DNA of 64,000 nt from Bacteroidota bacterium (GTDB taxonomy: Bacteria; Bacteroidota; Bacteroidia; Bacteroidales; Dysgonomonadaceae), in assembly GCA_023424395.1 (NCBI GenBank), contig JAFADY010000056.1, positions 1 through 64,000 of the forward strand. The letters are read 5' to 3'. The notes beneath the pieces are model-generated. The model was not told the origin of the DNA. It did not search any database and was given only the letters and a program-made list of their open reading frames with translations. The position numbers and the translations under genes are program-made. This document shows, piece by piece, positions 35,051 to 45,400 of this stretch (position 1 is its first letter; each line of letters begins with the position of its first letter).

Positions 35051-35953
35051 TTATCTGTTTGTTTGCCTTAATTTGTCGAGTTCTGTTGTACGAGTGGGAT
35101 AAACATTTCGCAAAGTTTCATACGCCTGCCGTTTTTCCTGATCGGATGCTTCGGAGAAGACATTGGTAAGCTCATCGAGTTTTGCATCTCCGAAAAGTGT
35201 TACGAGCACCAAGTTGGGGCGCTGAGCGTAAAGCGCGGAAATCACCGAAACGGCGGCCACTACTTTTTCCTGGCCGCGATTTACATTCGCTGCCATATCG
35301 TCCAACCCCAACCGATGATATTCGTACCACATTTGTCTGTATGACTCAAAAGCCGGTGTGTTAAAAGCATCGGCAACGGCATAACGACTTCTGTCGCTGC
35401 CGAAAGTTTCCCATCCGCTCCAATTATTAGGCTGAACATTGTTGGCAATGGTTTGCATCTGTCTGAAATAGGGCGTGCCGCCGAAAGGCGACATGGAATC
35501 GAAATCCATGCCCAGAATCATGTAAACATAGAAGGTGATAGTCGCCACCAAATTGCTCTGTATATTATTAAAATCGAATTCCAACGGTTGGTACTCAACA
35601 TAATCGAAATTGAAAGCCGGATCGCGAAAATTGATCAACGTAGTTGTATAAGTGGAATTATAAACCGGCCTTCGGCTTTGAATTTGCAATTCTCCGGTAA
35701 AAGCGTTCGATGCCATTTCGTTGATAATGATCGTGAATGAGCAATCGATCCTTTCGTTGGGCAGAAAATTAACGTTTGTCCATTTTCTGTCGTTGATGAA
35801 AGTACGCAACTGATCTTCCAGCGTCCTGAAAATTTGGTTGCTGCCTTGTACTTTGGCACTGTTGATGGAAACCGTTGCATTGAGTTCTTGGGCTTGCACA
35901 GAAATACAAATGACAAACCCGATTATCGAAATAAATATCTTTTTTATTTGCAT
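35051..35953 (-). CDS. DUF4835 protein, type IX secretion PorD-like
   Basis: A 300-residue secreted protein with a signal peptide (MQIKKIFISIIGFVICISVQAQ). The segments LNATVSINSAKVQGSNQ, RTLEDQLRTFINDRKW and FVYMILGMDFDSMSP-like (TFYVYMILGMDFDSMSP) identify the DUF4835 family. Recent annotation links this family to the type IX secretion system as PorD. The gene usually lies next to recN in Bacteroidetes, as here (36 bases before it). It is probably periplasmic. The secretion role is from family knowledge only. Confidence 0.82.
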   Translation of the reverse strand: MQIKKIFISIIGFVICISVQAQELNATVSINSAKVQGSNQIFRTLEDQLRTFINDRKWTNVNFLPNERIDCSFTIIINEMASNAFTGELQIQSRRPVYNSTYTTTLINFRDPAFNFDYVEYQPLEFDFNNIQSNLVATITFYVYMILGMDFDSMSPFGGTPYFRQMQTIANNVQPNNWSGWETFGSDRSRYAVADAFNTPAFESYRQMWYEYHRLGLDDMAANVNRGQEKVVAAVSVISALYAQRPNLVLVTLFGDAKLDELTNVFSEASDQEKRQAYETLRNVYPTRTTELDKLRQTNR

Positions 35954-35982
35954 TTAAAGTTTTTAAATGATTAATTAAATAT

Positions 35983-36279
35983 TCACAAAGACCTGTAAAA
36001 CCTCAATTCATTTCTCAATACGTCGAGTTCGGATTGGAGGTTTTTCATCCTGGCGAGCATGTGATACAACGCTTCAATGCCTTCCACGTTTATATCCATA
36101 TCGTAGTACCAACGAACAAATTGCTCCAGATCATCGAGTTCCGATAATTCCAAAAAACGTTCGTTCTCCTGTTCGGTTATATTTATCAACCCCGATTGAT
36201 GAAGCGATTCCACAAACGATTCGTCGATGTTATAAATACGCAAACATTCCGTGTATAAAATTCTATTCTCGCTCATCAT
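35983..36279 (-). CDS. Chaperone modulator CbpM-like protein
   Basis: A 98-residue protein beginning MMSENRILYTECLRIYNIDE. It has a MerR-like helical region (ESLHQSGLINITEQE) and a C-terminal coiled segment (MLARMKNLQSELDVLRNEL). CbpM binds the J-domain of CbpA and blocks its cooperation with DnaK. The start overlaps the stop of the cbpA-like gene (ATGATGA), so translation is coupled. Function is inferred from family and position. Confidence 0.82.
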   Translation of the reverse strand: MMSENRILYTECLRIYNIDESFVESLHQSGLINITEQENERFLELSELDDLEQFVRWYYDMDINVEGIEALYHMLARMKNLQSELDVLRNELRFYRSL

Positions 36280-37208
36280 TTTTTCAGTTTAGAAAGTTCA
36301 GTAAACAACTCTTGCTCTTTCTGCGAAATATTTTTCGGAATTTCCACTTTCAGGGAAACGATTTGATCGCCGAATTGCCCCTCTTTTTTGTAAACCGGAA
36401 AACCTTTGCCTTTTAAACGAAGTTTCGCTTCGGGTTGTGAACCGGGTTTCAATTTCATTTTCACGGGGCCGTGTAAGGTTTGGATAGTTGTTTCTCCACC
36501 TAAAACCGCCGTATATAAATCTATAGCGATCTCTGTATAAATATTATCGCCCAATCTTTTGAATTCCTTATCTTCCGCGATTGTAAAAGTGATGTAAAGG
36601 TCGCCGTTCGGACCACCGTTCACACCGGGTTGCCCGTAGCCTTTCAGTTTAATTTTTTGTCCGTGGGCTACTCCCGCCGGAATGGTTATGCGGATATTTT
36701 TCCCGTCGAGGGTGAGCGTTTGCTGATGGGTTTGCATTGCCTGACGAAGCGTGAGATGCAGTTCGGCCTGATAATCGCCTCCCTTGTATTTACGACTCGA
36801 CTGAGAACCCTGACGTTGCGAAAAACCGCTACCGAACATGGAATGGAAAAACTCCGAAAAATCGCTGTCGCTAAAATCACCTTCGGTGTAAAAAGTTTGT
36901 CCGCCTTGTCCGCCAAAACCTTGATTTTGCCACTGACGTTGCTGCTGTTGATATTGTTGTTGGGCTTTTTCGTATTCTTCGCCGTGCTTCCAATTTTCTC
37001 CGTATTTATCGTATTTTGTCCGTTTTTCGGGATCGCTCAGCACTTCGTTGGCCTCATTAAGTTCCTGAAATTTTCTGTGGGCATCTTTATCGTTGGGATT
37101 AAGGTCGGGGTGCATTTTACGCGCCAACTTCCGGTATGCTTTCTTTATATCGTCTGCCGATGCGTTTTTCTCAACTCCAAGTATTTTGTAATAATCGATA
37201 TATGCCAT
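36276..37208 (-). CDS. CbpA-like DnaJ-family co-chaperone
   Basis: A 310-residue type II J-protein without zinc fingers. The J-domain (1-70) reads YKILGVEKNASADDIKKAY and contains the HPD motif in KMHPDLNPNDKDA. A Gln/Gly-rich linker follows (about 80-130). The two C-terminal substrate-binding domains contain IRITIPAGVAHGQKIKLKG and LKPGSQPEAKLRLKGKGFP. It delivers substrates to DnaK; dnaK itself is at 49224. It is paired with the CbpM-like gene. Confidence 0.93.
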   Translation of the reverse strand: MAYIDYYKILGVEKNASADDIKKAYRKLARKMHPDLNPNDKDAHRKFQELNEANEVLSDPEKRTKYDKYGENWKHGEEYEKAQQQYQQQQRQWQNQGFGGQGGQTFYTEGDFSDSDFSEFFHSMFGSGFSQRQGSQSSRKYKGGDYQAELHLTLRQAMQTHQQTLTLDGKNIRITIPAGVAHGQKIKLKGYGQPGVNGGPNGDLYITFTIAEDKEFKRLGDNIYTEIAIDLYTAVLGGETTIQTLHGPVKMKLKPGSQPEAKLRLKGKGFPVYKKEGQFGDQIVSLKVEIPKNISQKEQELFTELSKLKK

Positions 37209-37295
37209 TTCAATCCATGCTTTAAACTACAAATTTACATTAAAATGTTGATTTATCCTCGTCAGAAATCGCAAATGCGCTTAAACGAAACGCTC

Positions 37296-39272
37296 TCAAT
37301 ACAATCCGAAATTGGTTTCTGTTACTTTAAACTCCGTGCGGCGATTGATCTGGTCTGTGGTTTCCTGCTCTTCCGGTGTGAGATTGCCTATAAATTCTTC
37401 GGAAAGGATATCGCCTTCGGTAAGAAAATCGAATTGTTCTGCCATGCTTTTCGTAACTGTTTTAGGCTGGCTTTTTCCGTAACCGGCAGCCGACAAACGC
37501 CTTTCGTCGATACCGTGCGCGATAAGATAATCCACAACCGACTGCGCGCGCCGCAACGATAGATTCTGATTGTATTCTTCCGATCCTTTCCGGTCGGTAT
37601 GCGCGGAGAGCTCTATAACAACTTCCGGATTGTCATTTAACAACGCAATAAGTCCGTCCAACTCTTCTTTCGATTCCGGACGAAGCGTGGCGCGATCGAA
37701 ATCATAAAAAATATTTTCTAAAATTACCGGTTTTGTATAAGGAGACATCTCAAAATCGACGTAATAAAGGGTGTCTTTTTCTTCAGGAGAAGTATACAGC
37801 GATTTTTTCATATTTAAAAACCCATCGGCATTGGCCATGAACAGATAATTCATGCCGCGATTTGCCCTGAAACGATAAGTTCCGTCTTGCTTGGTTGTAT
37901 AAGTGTGTTGCGAACCGTCATCGCCAATCACGGTAACAGTCGCCGCGGGAATGAACTGATCTTCCTTATCTACCGCGAAACCTTCTACATACACATTCAC
38001 ATCGGGATATTCAAACGAATAAATATGGTCGCGTCCGCGTGCATCGCCTCTGTTGGAACTGAAAAAGCCGCGTTCTCTTTCTTTTTCAAAAGTAATACCG
38101 AAATCATCGGTCGATGAATTTACGGGTGAACCCATATTCTCTACGATCCATCTTTCGCCGTCGCGGCTACGGGTTGCTTCAAACAAATCCAAGCCTCCCA
38201 TGCCGGGATGTCCCGTGGATGAAAAGTATAAAACGCTGTCGTTTCTGCTGTAAGGAAACATTTCATCCGCGGGAGTATTGATTTCCGGACCAAGATTTTC
38301 GTAAAAAGTAACTACATTTCCACTAATTCCCGCTCGCCAAATGTCTTTGCCGCCGTATCCTCCGGGCATATCAGACACAAAATAAAGATAATCTCCTGAA
38401 GAAGAAACGGAAGGATGAGCGAAAAGAGAAATCGTGTCGCGGGCAACGATCACCAATTCCTGGCCGGCGCTTAAACTGCCTGTCCCGCGAAGCGAATAAT
38501 ATATTTTTGTGGACGTTGGTTTACTGTTGCTTACGGGAGAAAAAGTGTAATAAACGTAATTGCCGTCGGGCGAAACGGAAGGCGTGCCTTCATCGAATTT
38601 TGTATTAATTTCCGAAGTGATGGCTTCAGGCCTTTGCCATTCGCCTTTCTCGTTTTTAGACGACATGAAGATATCGTTGTTTTTCATGCCCGTAATCGGG
38701 CTGATGGAATCGCCGCGCGCATCTTCGCGCGAAGATGTAAAGTATAAAACGGCATCTTCCTGGGCCAACATCGGACTAAATTCTCCCCGATTGGAGTTGA
38801 ATAAATCCATTCGCCTCACAATATGCCTGGTAGGATTCTCCTTTTGATTTTGAGCGAATTTAGCACCTTGCAAACCCATCATGCCCAAATAATTTGCAGA
38901 GTCTAATTCGAGAAACTTCTCATACGCGCTTTGCGCTTGCGAAAACTTGCCGTCTTTGTGCAGCATTTGGGCATAATGCAAATACATCAATGTGTCGGGA
39001 TATTCGTATCGGATGGCGTTGGCGTAAGATGTAATTGCCCGTTGGGTGGAATTCAACCGCCGAAAGGCTTCTGCCATTTCGTAAGACACTACGCCGCGCA
39101 TCGCGCGCTGGTCTTGCTTAATGTCGCGATACACTTTGCGATAAGTTTCGGAGGCGGCAAAATATTCGCCGCGGAGATACTGCTGCCTGGCATCGCTTAG
39201 TTTGGCCTGTTTGCACGAAACAAAAAGCAATAGCGAAAGTAACGCCAAATATGTAATGTTTATTTTCCTCAA
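37296..39272 (-). CDS. porE: PorE-like type IX secretion lipoprotein (TPR, PD40/WD40-like, CRD, OmpA)
   Basis: A 658-residue envelope protein. The best start is the TTG at 39270-39272, giving (M)RKINITYLALLSLLLFVSC with a lipobox; no ATG exists upstream before a stop. The order is TPR-like helices (about 30-140), beta-propeller repeats (about 150-420, such as DAVLYFTSSREDARGDS and PSVSPDGNYVYYTFS), a carboxypeptidase-regulatory-like domain (about 430-510) and an OmpA-like peptidoglycan-binding domain (LSAHTDRKGSEEYNQNLS) near 570. That order and length fit PorE, which anchors the type IX system to peptidoglycan. Paralogous OmpA/PD40 proteins exist, so the exact identity is probable rather than certain. 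Confidence 0.8.
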   Translation of the reverse strand: MRKINITYLALLSLLLFVSCKQAKLSDARQQYLRGEYFAASETYRKVYRDIKQDQRAMRGVVSYEMAEAFRRLNSTQRAITSYANAIRYEYPDTLMYLHYAQMLHKDGKFSQAQSAYEKFLELDSANYLGMMGLQGAKFAQNQKENPTRHIVRRMDLFNSNRGEFSPMLAQEDAVLYFTSSREDARGDSISPITGMKNNDIFMSSKNEKGEWQRPEAITSEINTKFDEGTPSVSPDGNYVYYTFSPVSNSKPTSTKIYYSLRGTGSLSAGQELVIVARDTISLFAHPSVSSSGDYLYFVSDMPGGYGGKDIWRAGISGNVVTFYENLGPEINTPADEMFPYSRNDSVLYFSSTGHPGMGGLDLFEATRSRDGERWIVENMGSPVNSSTDDFGITFEKERERGFFSSNRGDARGRDHIYSFEYPDVNVYVEGFAVDKEDQFIPAATVTVIGDDGSQHTYTTKQDGTYRFRANRGMNYLFMANADGFLNMKKSLYTSPEEKDTLYYVDFEMSPYTKPVILENIFYDFDRATLRPESKEELDGLIALLNDNPEVVIELSAHTDRKGSEEYNQNLSLRRAQSVVDYLIAHGIDERRLSAAGYGKSQPKTVTKSMAEQFDFLTEGDILSEEFIGNLTPEEQETTDQINRRTEFKVTETNFGLY

Positions 39273-39345
39273 ATAATCTCGTTTTTGATAAAACTGATTC
39301 TCGGGGGAAATATTGTAAAAGCTCAATTTAATCTTTATCTCGGAT

Positions 39346-40961
39346 TTATCCTATTAAGCTAATCGAAGGTTGTGTGTGATATACTTCTTTTTTCCAAAAA
39401 CGAAGCATAAAATCTAAATTTTCAAGCACCTGCTTACCTTGTTTTTCTCGAAAATAGGACAACTTATCTTTGCAGCAATTTACACAAAAATGGACTAATT
39501 CAACAGAGAATGATTCATTTGCCATTAAGAATAAAGTATTTTCTGCACTTTCTTCAGGATTTAAAAACGGATTTTTATCAACCGGGAATGCGCTGTTTAT
39601 TCCAAATGCAATCTCTAATCCGCTTTTCGGATTGAAAAAAACCAAACCAGAATCGGCAATATCTTTAATGGATTCGTCAAAACTAAAACTCGACTTAGGT
39701 GGCGACAAAAGGCCATCATCTTTCATATTTTGTATTGCTCTTTTTTCTTCAGCTTTCGATAATTGCAGACTATTGTTGTAAAAAGTGATAAAGGAATCAA
39801 CAAAATTCTGTATCTCATCCATCTTCATAAACGCGATGTAAGATTGATTATTAAATTTCAAAAATACACTTTCTTGCTTAGAAAGAGTCTCAATTGTTCC
39901 TGCGAGCCATAATTAAGAAAATCGACTTGTTTACGGCTTTCTACCGAGTTTTTTTGGTCCAAAACAATATCGGCACTGAAATCCACTTGAGTAAAAACTC
40001 CTGAAAACCACCATCTATCTTGCCATTTAACAATTCCCAGCAAAACAATTGTATCAATTTCTTTCAATGTTCTATGGTGGTCGAATGATTCTTTGGTCAT
40101 TAAAAACCGTTTTCCGGATGCAATATGCTCCACCCATACATTTTCATCATCTTGACCCTTATATAAAAATAAACCGTTTATTTTATTCGATATGTGCCTG
40201 ATATCATCATAACAAGGGTGCTCTTCTCCCAACATTTCAGCCAACCACTCTTTCCCATATAAACTTAACAAATGAGTCGTCTTCGAGTTAAGAAAATTAT
40301 CTCTTAAATCATTAATATACATAACTATATAATCGTCATCGTCACGATTTTCTATTACTTCATCCATTTTTTCAAAAAGACGATAACCTGTGTCCGGATA
40401 AAACAAATACGTGTTAAACAAAAGCTTATCAATGGTTGTACGGACAGCATAATAGTCCGTTTCATTCGGATCGATGTGATAATATCTTTTCAAAACTTCA
40501 TTTTCAGGTGCTATTTCATAGTCTTCAACCAACAACTCCAAAATGTCTTCTGAAAGTATCGCAAAATACTGATTATCAGGGTGAATAAAAACGTTGTCGT
40601 TAACACAGTTTACAAAATACCAAATTAAGAAAGTAATGTCTTGAGCATTAATATCATCCTCGAAATAATCATCGGAAGTGTCAAAAAAAGGAAGAAATTT
40701 CCCCTAAAATTTATGGTTTAGCCGGATAAAAGTATTCCAAATGTTGGTGTCCGATAGTTTATCCTCGAAATAAGATGCAATCAAGCAGGATAATGTATCA
40801 ATTTCATTTTCAGGTATTAAATCCGTAACCCGCATAAAAGAGTTATCTACCAAAATAATCTTTTTTACTCGGTTGGCAAGATTGAGAAAATAAATATCCG
40901 TCTTTACCTGCTTATCATAAGGCTTCATTTGAAGCCATTTCTTTATAAAAATCTTTTTCAT
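39346..40961 (-). pseudogene. DUF3843-like conserved gene broken by a nonsense codon and a frameshift
   Basis: Reading leftward from the ATG at 40959-40961 (MKKIFIKKWLQMKPYDKQVK), the frame meets TAG at 40704-40706. It then continues without interruption for over 280 codons (GKFLPFFDTSDDYFED, then ELLVEDYEIAPENE to LSKKVYF). After TGA at 39858-39860 the coding look shifts by one base and continues KFNNQSYIAFMKMDEIQNF to SISLIG. Adding one T to the five-T run would join YF to LKFNNQ. The restored product is about 540 residues. The start resembles the DUF3843 group of uncharacterised Bacteroidales proteins, an identification from memory only. Alternatively the last 171 codons are a separate, ATGA-coupled gene. 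Confidence 0.6.
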
Positions 40962-41042
40962 CTGATTTTTTGATGATTTTCGTGAAACACAAAGATAATC
41001 GGTTTTGGTATAACAAGAGAACTCAAAACTCAGAACTTTCCA

Positions 41043-42176
41043 TTATTCCACAGCCGGAAGGCTATACACTCCTTTCATCAAAATTTGCTGTGATGGAAGT
41101 GGTGTTTTTATTTCCACCAGCCCGCCCGATCGTAATCCGGTGATAACAGGAATTGGCTTCAGGTAAATATTCTCTTCCGATTTTTTTTCGAGCATATAAA
41201 CCCGATAAGTTCCATTGGCCAACGTTTCAATCGCTTCTTCGGGAAGCCCTTTGGCGGTGTATTCTTTCACGCTCACATCGGCTTCGATATACATATTATT
41301 CACAAAGTCAACATCTGTCCGGTCTATTTGGGCCGTACACAATATGGTTTTCTTTTCAGGGTCAATAGCTTTGCCGATTTTGGTCAGCTTCGCGGTGAAT
41401 TTTTCCGACGGATTGTTGGGATTGTAAAATTGCACGCTTTGCCCAACTGCCAAATGCGCAATATCTTTCTCATAAACATCGAGTTGCAGATACAATTGAT
41501 TGGTATTCACAACGGTCATCAGCATTTTTTCGGGTGTAACGTATTCGCCGATCATACAGTTGATCTGCGTGATAAATCCGCCGATAGGCGACCGCACATT
41601 CAACGTGCGATAAAAATTTCCGTTCTCTATTTGGGAAGGATTTACGTTAAGCAAACTCAGCCGTTGTTTCATTCCGTTGTATTGAGCCGAAAGGCTTCTG
41701 TATGCGCTCTCAGCGGTAATGAAATCTTTGCGCGACGAAATACTGTCGCGATACAGCGATTGCAAGCGTTCGTACGTATTTTTCGCTTCGCTGAACTGAT
41801 TGCTTACGGTGGCAAAATCCTGTTGCAACACGATAAAATCGTTGCTCTCGATGGTACACAACACTCCGCCTGCCGAAATAAAATCGCCTAATTCCCGCGA
41901 AATGCTTCTTATCGTCCCCGAAATCCTGCTTGTAACCTGCGCTTGCCCGCGTACCGACGAAATCACGTGCCCATTCACTTTTACGCTTTCGCTGAAACCG
42001 ACTTCCCCCAACTCGCCAAACTCCATTTGCATCGCTTCAAATTGACGGTTTGTGATAACCACCAACGACGAATCGGCGTCGGCTGCTTCCGCATTTTCGC
42101 CCGATTTTTTAGGGGTGCAGCCTGCAAGCACGGCAACAACCAAAATCCCCAAAAAGAATTGATAATATAATCGCAT
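41043..42176 (-). CDS. RND efflux periplasmic adaptor (CusB/CzcB-like lipoprotein)
   Basis: A 377-residue membrane-fusion protein with signal and lipobox (FLGILVVAVLAGC). A lipoyl-like half RISGTIRSISRELGDFISAGG is followed by a short helical hairpin (about 125-180) and the return half LNVRSPIGGFITQINCMIGEYV. Beta-barrel and membrane-proximal domains complete the fold. It would connect the inner-membrane RND pump to the outer-membrane factor fused to it. It is the downstream partner of the pump gene but separated by 228 bases containing a 7-base tandem repeat. Confidence 0.9.
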   Translation of the reverse strand: MRLYYQFFLGILVVAVLAGCTPKKSGENAEAADADSSLVVITNRQFEAMQMEFGELGEVGFSESVKVNGHVISSVRGQAQVTSRISGTIRSISRELGDFISAGGVLCTIESNDFIVLQQDFATVSNQFSEAKNTYERLQSLYRDSISSRKDFITAESAYRSLSAQYNGMKQRLSLLNVNPSQIENGNFYRTLNVRSPIGGFITQINCMIGEYVTPEKMLMTVVNTNQLYLQLDVYEKDIAHLAVGQSVQFYNPNNPSEKFTAKLTKIGKAIDPEKKTILCTAQIDRTDVDFVNNMYIEADVSVKEYTAKGLPEEAIETLANGTYRVYMLEKKSEENIYLKPIPVITGLRSGGLVEIKTPLPSQQILMKGVYSLPAVE

Positions 42177-42287
42177 TTTTACAGTTTATTTTCGAGTGTT
42201 TATATTTTGTTGCCACCAATATCACGAATAAGCAGCGAACATCTTTTGTCTAAAAATCTATTGTCTATTGTCTATCAGTCTTACATC

Positions 42288-42392
42288 TTGGCTCTTGGCT
42301 CTTGGCTCTTGGCTCTTGGCTCTTGGTTCTTGGCTCTTGGTTCTTGGCTCTTGGTTCTTGGCTCTTGGTTCTTGGCTCTTGGTTCTTGGCTC
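42288..42392. repeat. Fifteen tandem copies of a 7-base unit, TTGG(C/T)TC
   Basis: The array has exactly 15 units (105 bases). The first five are TTGGCTC; after that TTGGTTC and TTGGCTC alternate, giving a 14-base higher period. It lies between the RND pump stop and the adaptor start, so it would be transcribed within the operon message. Two units also occur at 33237-33250. Such an array can change copy number by slippage. Confidence 0.9.
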
Positions 42393-42404
42393 TTAATTCC
42401 CCAA

Positions 42405-45400
42405 TCATTCTACCACCAAATAATTCAACTCAATCACCGTTTCGTTATACTTCGCCAAATTGTCCAAATAATCCAACCGCAATTGCGTGGCATTTTCCAA
42501 ACTTTGGATGTAGCGGAAAAAATCTATTTCGCCCACTTCGTAGCTCGACGTGGCGAATTTGATCAATTCGTCGCTGATCTGTTTTCCCGCTGTTTGGTAA
42601 TATTCGATGTTTTGGCGGTACTTTTCTAGTTCTTTTTGTAATTGTTCGTTCGCCGAAGCCACCCGAAGTTGATATTGCTGTTTTGAAAAATCGGCCATCA
42701 TCACGCTGTATTTTTGCGAAGCAACCCGCGCTTTCTGCTCTCCAAAGAAAAGCGGCACGGAAATTCCCACCTGCCAACCCCAATAATTTTTCGCGTTCGC
42801 GAATCGGTTTGTTCCGTTAAAAACTTCAAAATTGATGTTCGGAAACCACAATTTTCTTTCCACGCCCAACAACGCATTCTCGTAATTGAGTTGCTCTTCG
42901 GCCAATTTCAATCCGGCATTGGCGAAAGTGGTTTCATTCAACAGAACCGGTTCCAACAGCCGGAAAGGCACGGAAACCTCCTCATCTGCCTGCAACAGCA
43001 AATGCAATTGACGGTAAGCGATCTGCAGATCAGCATCAGCTTGCTTTTGCTGAATATCAATTTGTTGCTGCTTGGCGGTAGCGTTCAGTTTTTCCAAATA
43101 GGCAATTTCGCCCTGCCGGTATTGCGCGTCCGCCGATTGCGAAAATTTCTTATAAATATCGGCTATATAATTGTAGTGCTTCTGTTTATTCTGCAGATAC
43201 ACAATGTGGTAATACGCCAACGTAATCTCCTTTTTGAGCTTTTGCAATTCGAGTTCGTAGGCCGCCTGCGACACCGAAACCCCTGCCCTGTTGGCTTTGT
43301 GCTGCGCGGTATAAACCGTGGGAAAATTAATTTCCTGCGATACGCCGATCACATACAACGGATGATCGTTTTCGGCAATATTATTGGCATCGGTGCCGTA
43401 ATACACGCCGGTTTTCCCGATATTGAACGCCGCGGGGACAAACGCTTTGCTGCGCTCGATCTGCAACTCATACGTTTTGAGCCGGCGATTGTTGGCAACT
43501 CCGAGATCGATGGCGTCTTGCAGCGAAAGGCCTCGCGATTGCGAAAAAACGGCTGCCGAAATTGCCATAAAAAGCGGAAGCAGTAAAAACGTTGCAGTTG
43601 AGCTGGAAGGTTTTCTTAACCGGATTTTTAATCTTTTTCGTTTTTCATCCATAAAATAGCCATAAAGTAGCGGTAAAACAATCATTGTCAAAAAAGTGGA
43701 AGTTATCAGCCCGCCGATAACCACCGTAGCCAACGGACGCTGCACTTCGGCGCCTGCCGATGTGGAAACCGCCATCGGAAGAAAACCCAACGCCGCCGCC
43801 GAAGCCGTCAGGATAACCGGGCGCAACCTGTCCATAGAGCCTTGGATAATCAGATCGTGTATATTCATATCGGTGTGCTCACGCAATTCCTTGAAATGCT
43901 CTATCAGCACGATCCCATTTAGTACCGCCACGCCGAACAACGCAATAAAACCCACGCCCGCCGATATGCTGAACGGCATTCCCCGGATCCAAAGCGCGAG
44001 CACGCCACCGACGATCGAGAGCGGAATGGCGGAGAAAATAATCGTCGTTTCTTTCAGTGAATTGAATGCGAAGTTCAGTATCAGGAAGATTAGCGCAAGC
44101 GCTATCGGGATAACGATCATCAGCCGCCGCGAAGCGTTTTGCAGGTTTTGGTACTGCCCGCCGTATTCCACGTAATACCCCGGTTTAAGGTCGATATTAT
44201 CGTTCACTTTCTGTTGAATATCTTTCACCACCGATTGCAAGTCCCGCCCACGGACGTTCACGCTCACCACCACACGGCGGCGGGTGTTGTCGCGCGAAAT
44301 CTTAGCTGGGCCGGTGGTGTATTCAATTTCGGCCAATTCGCTCAGGCGGACTTGGTTGTCGTTGGGCAAATTCACGTACATTTGACGGATGTTGTCAATA
44401 TCCTGCCGAAAACCCTCGTTAAACCGGACCACCAAATCGAAACGGCGTTCCTGTTCAAAAACGCTTCCCGTGGTTTCGCCGCCGAAAGCCATCGTGAGAT
44501 ATTTGTTCAAATCGCCGATGGAAACGCCGTAATACGCCAATTTGTCGCGGATGTAAGTTACGCGCATTTGCGGCAACCCGACGGTCTTTTCCACGATCAC
44601 ATCGGCCGCGCCGGGAACGGTAGCCGCCAAATTACCGATTCGGGCAGCCTGATCGGCGATGTAATCAAGGTCTTCGCCGAACACTTTCACGGCGATATCC
44701 GAGCGCACGCCGGTAACCAACTCGTTGAAACGCATCTCGATAGGCTGTGTAAATTCGTATTCTATTCCCGGAAACACCGATAGCGCTTCCTTGAATTTAT
44801 CGGCTAATTCTTCTTTGCTTTTAGCGTTTTCCCACTTTTTCTTGGGAATCAATTTAATGATCATATCGATCTCTTCCATCGACATCGGGTCGGTCGGCAC
44901 TTCGGCAGCCCCGATGCGGCTCACAATTTGGTCGACTTCCACGAATTCCTTTTTAAGGATGCCTTCCATTTGTGTGGTCATTTCGATGGTTTTTTCCAAT
45001 GAAGTCCCCGTTTTCAGCACAGGTTGTATCACGAAATCGCCTTCGTCGAGCGTAGGCGTGAATTCGGCGCCTAAGCGGGGAAAAATCACCACAACCGCCG
45101 CGAGCAGCACAACAGCAACAGCTATAATGATTTTTTTGTGCCCGCAAGCCCAAATAATGGAAGGATAATAAGTTTTGTATGCCCATTTCATCACCTTAGA
45201 TTGCGTATCGCGGCTTTCTTCTTTGGGTTTCATAAACATTGCCGATGCCACGGGCAACCACGTCATCCCGAAAATAGACGCTCCAATAACCGCGAAACTG
45301 AATGTGAACGCCATCGGACGGAACATTTTCCCTTCCACGCCCGTGAGCGTGATGATCGGAATAAACACAATGAGAATGATAAGTTGCCCGAAAATGGCGG

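Noticed and set aside
42288..42392. CRISPR array
   Set aside because: The units are contiguous 7-mers without spacers, and no cas genes are nearby.
42207..42629. Plus-strand ORFs with repeated LALGSW peptides
   Set aside because: They are only translations of the 7-base tandem repeat running into the antisense of the RND pump gene; the repeat gives an open frame by chance.
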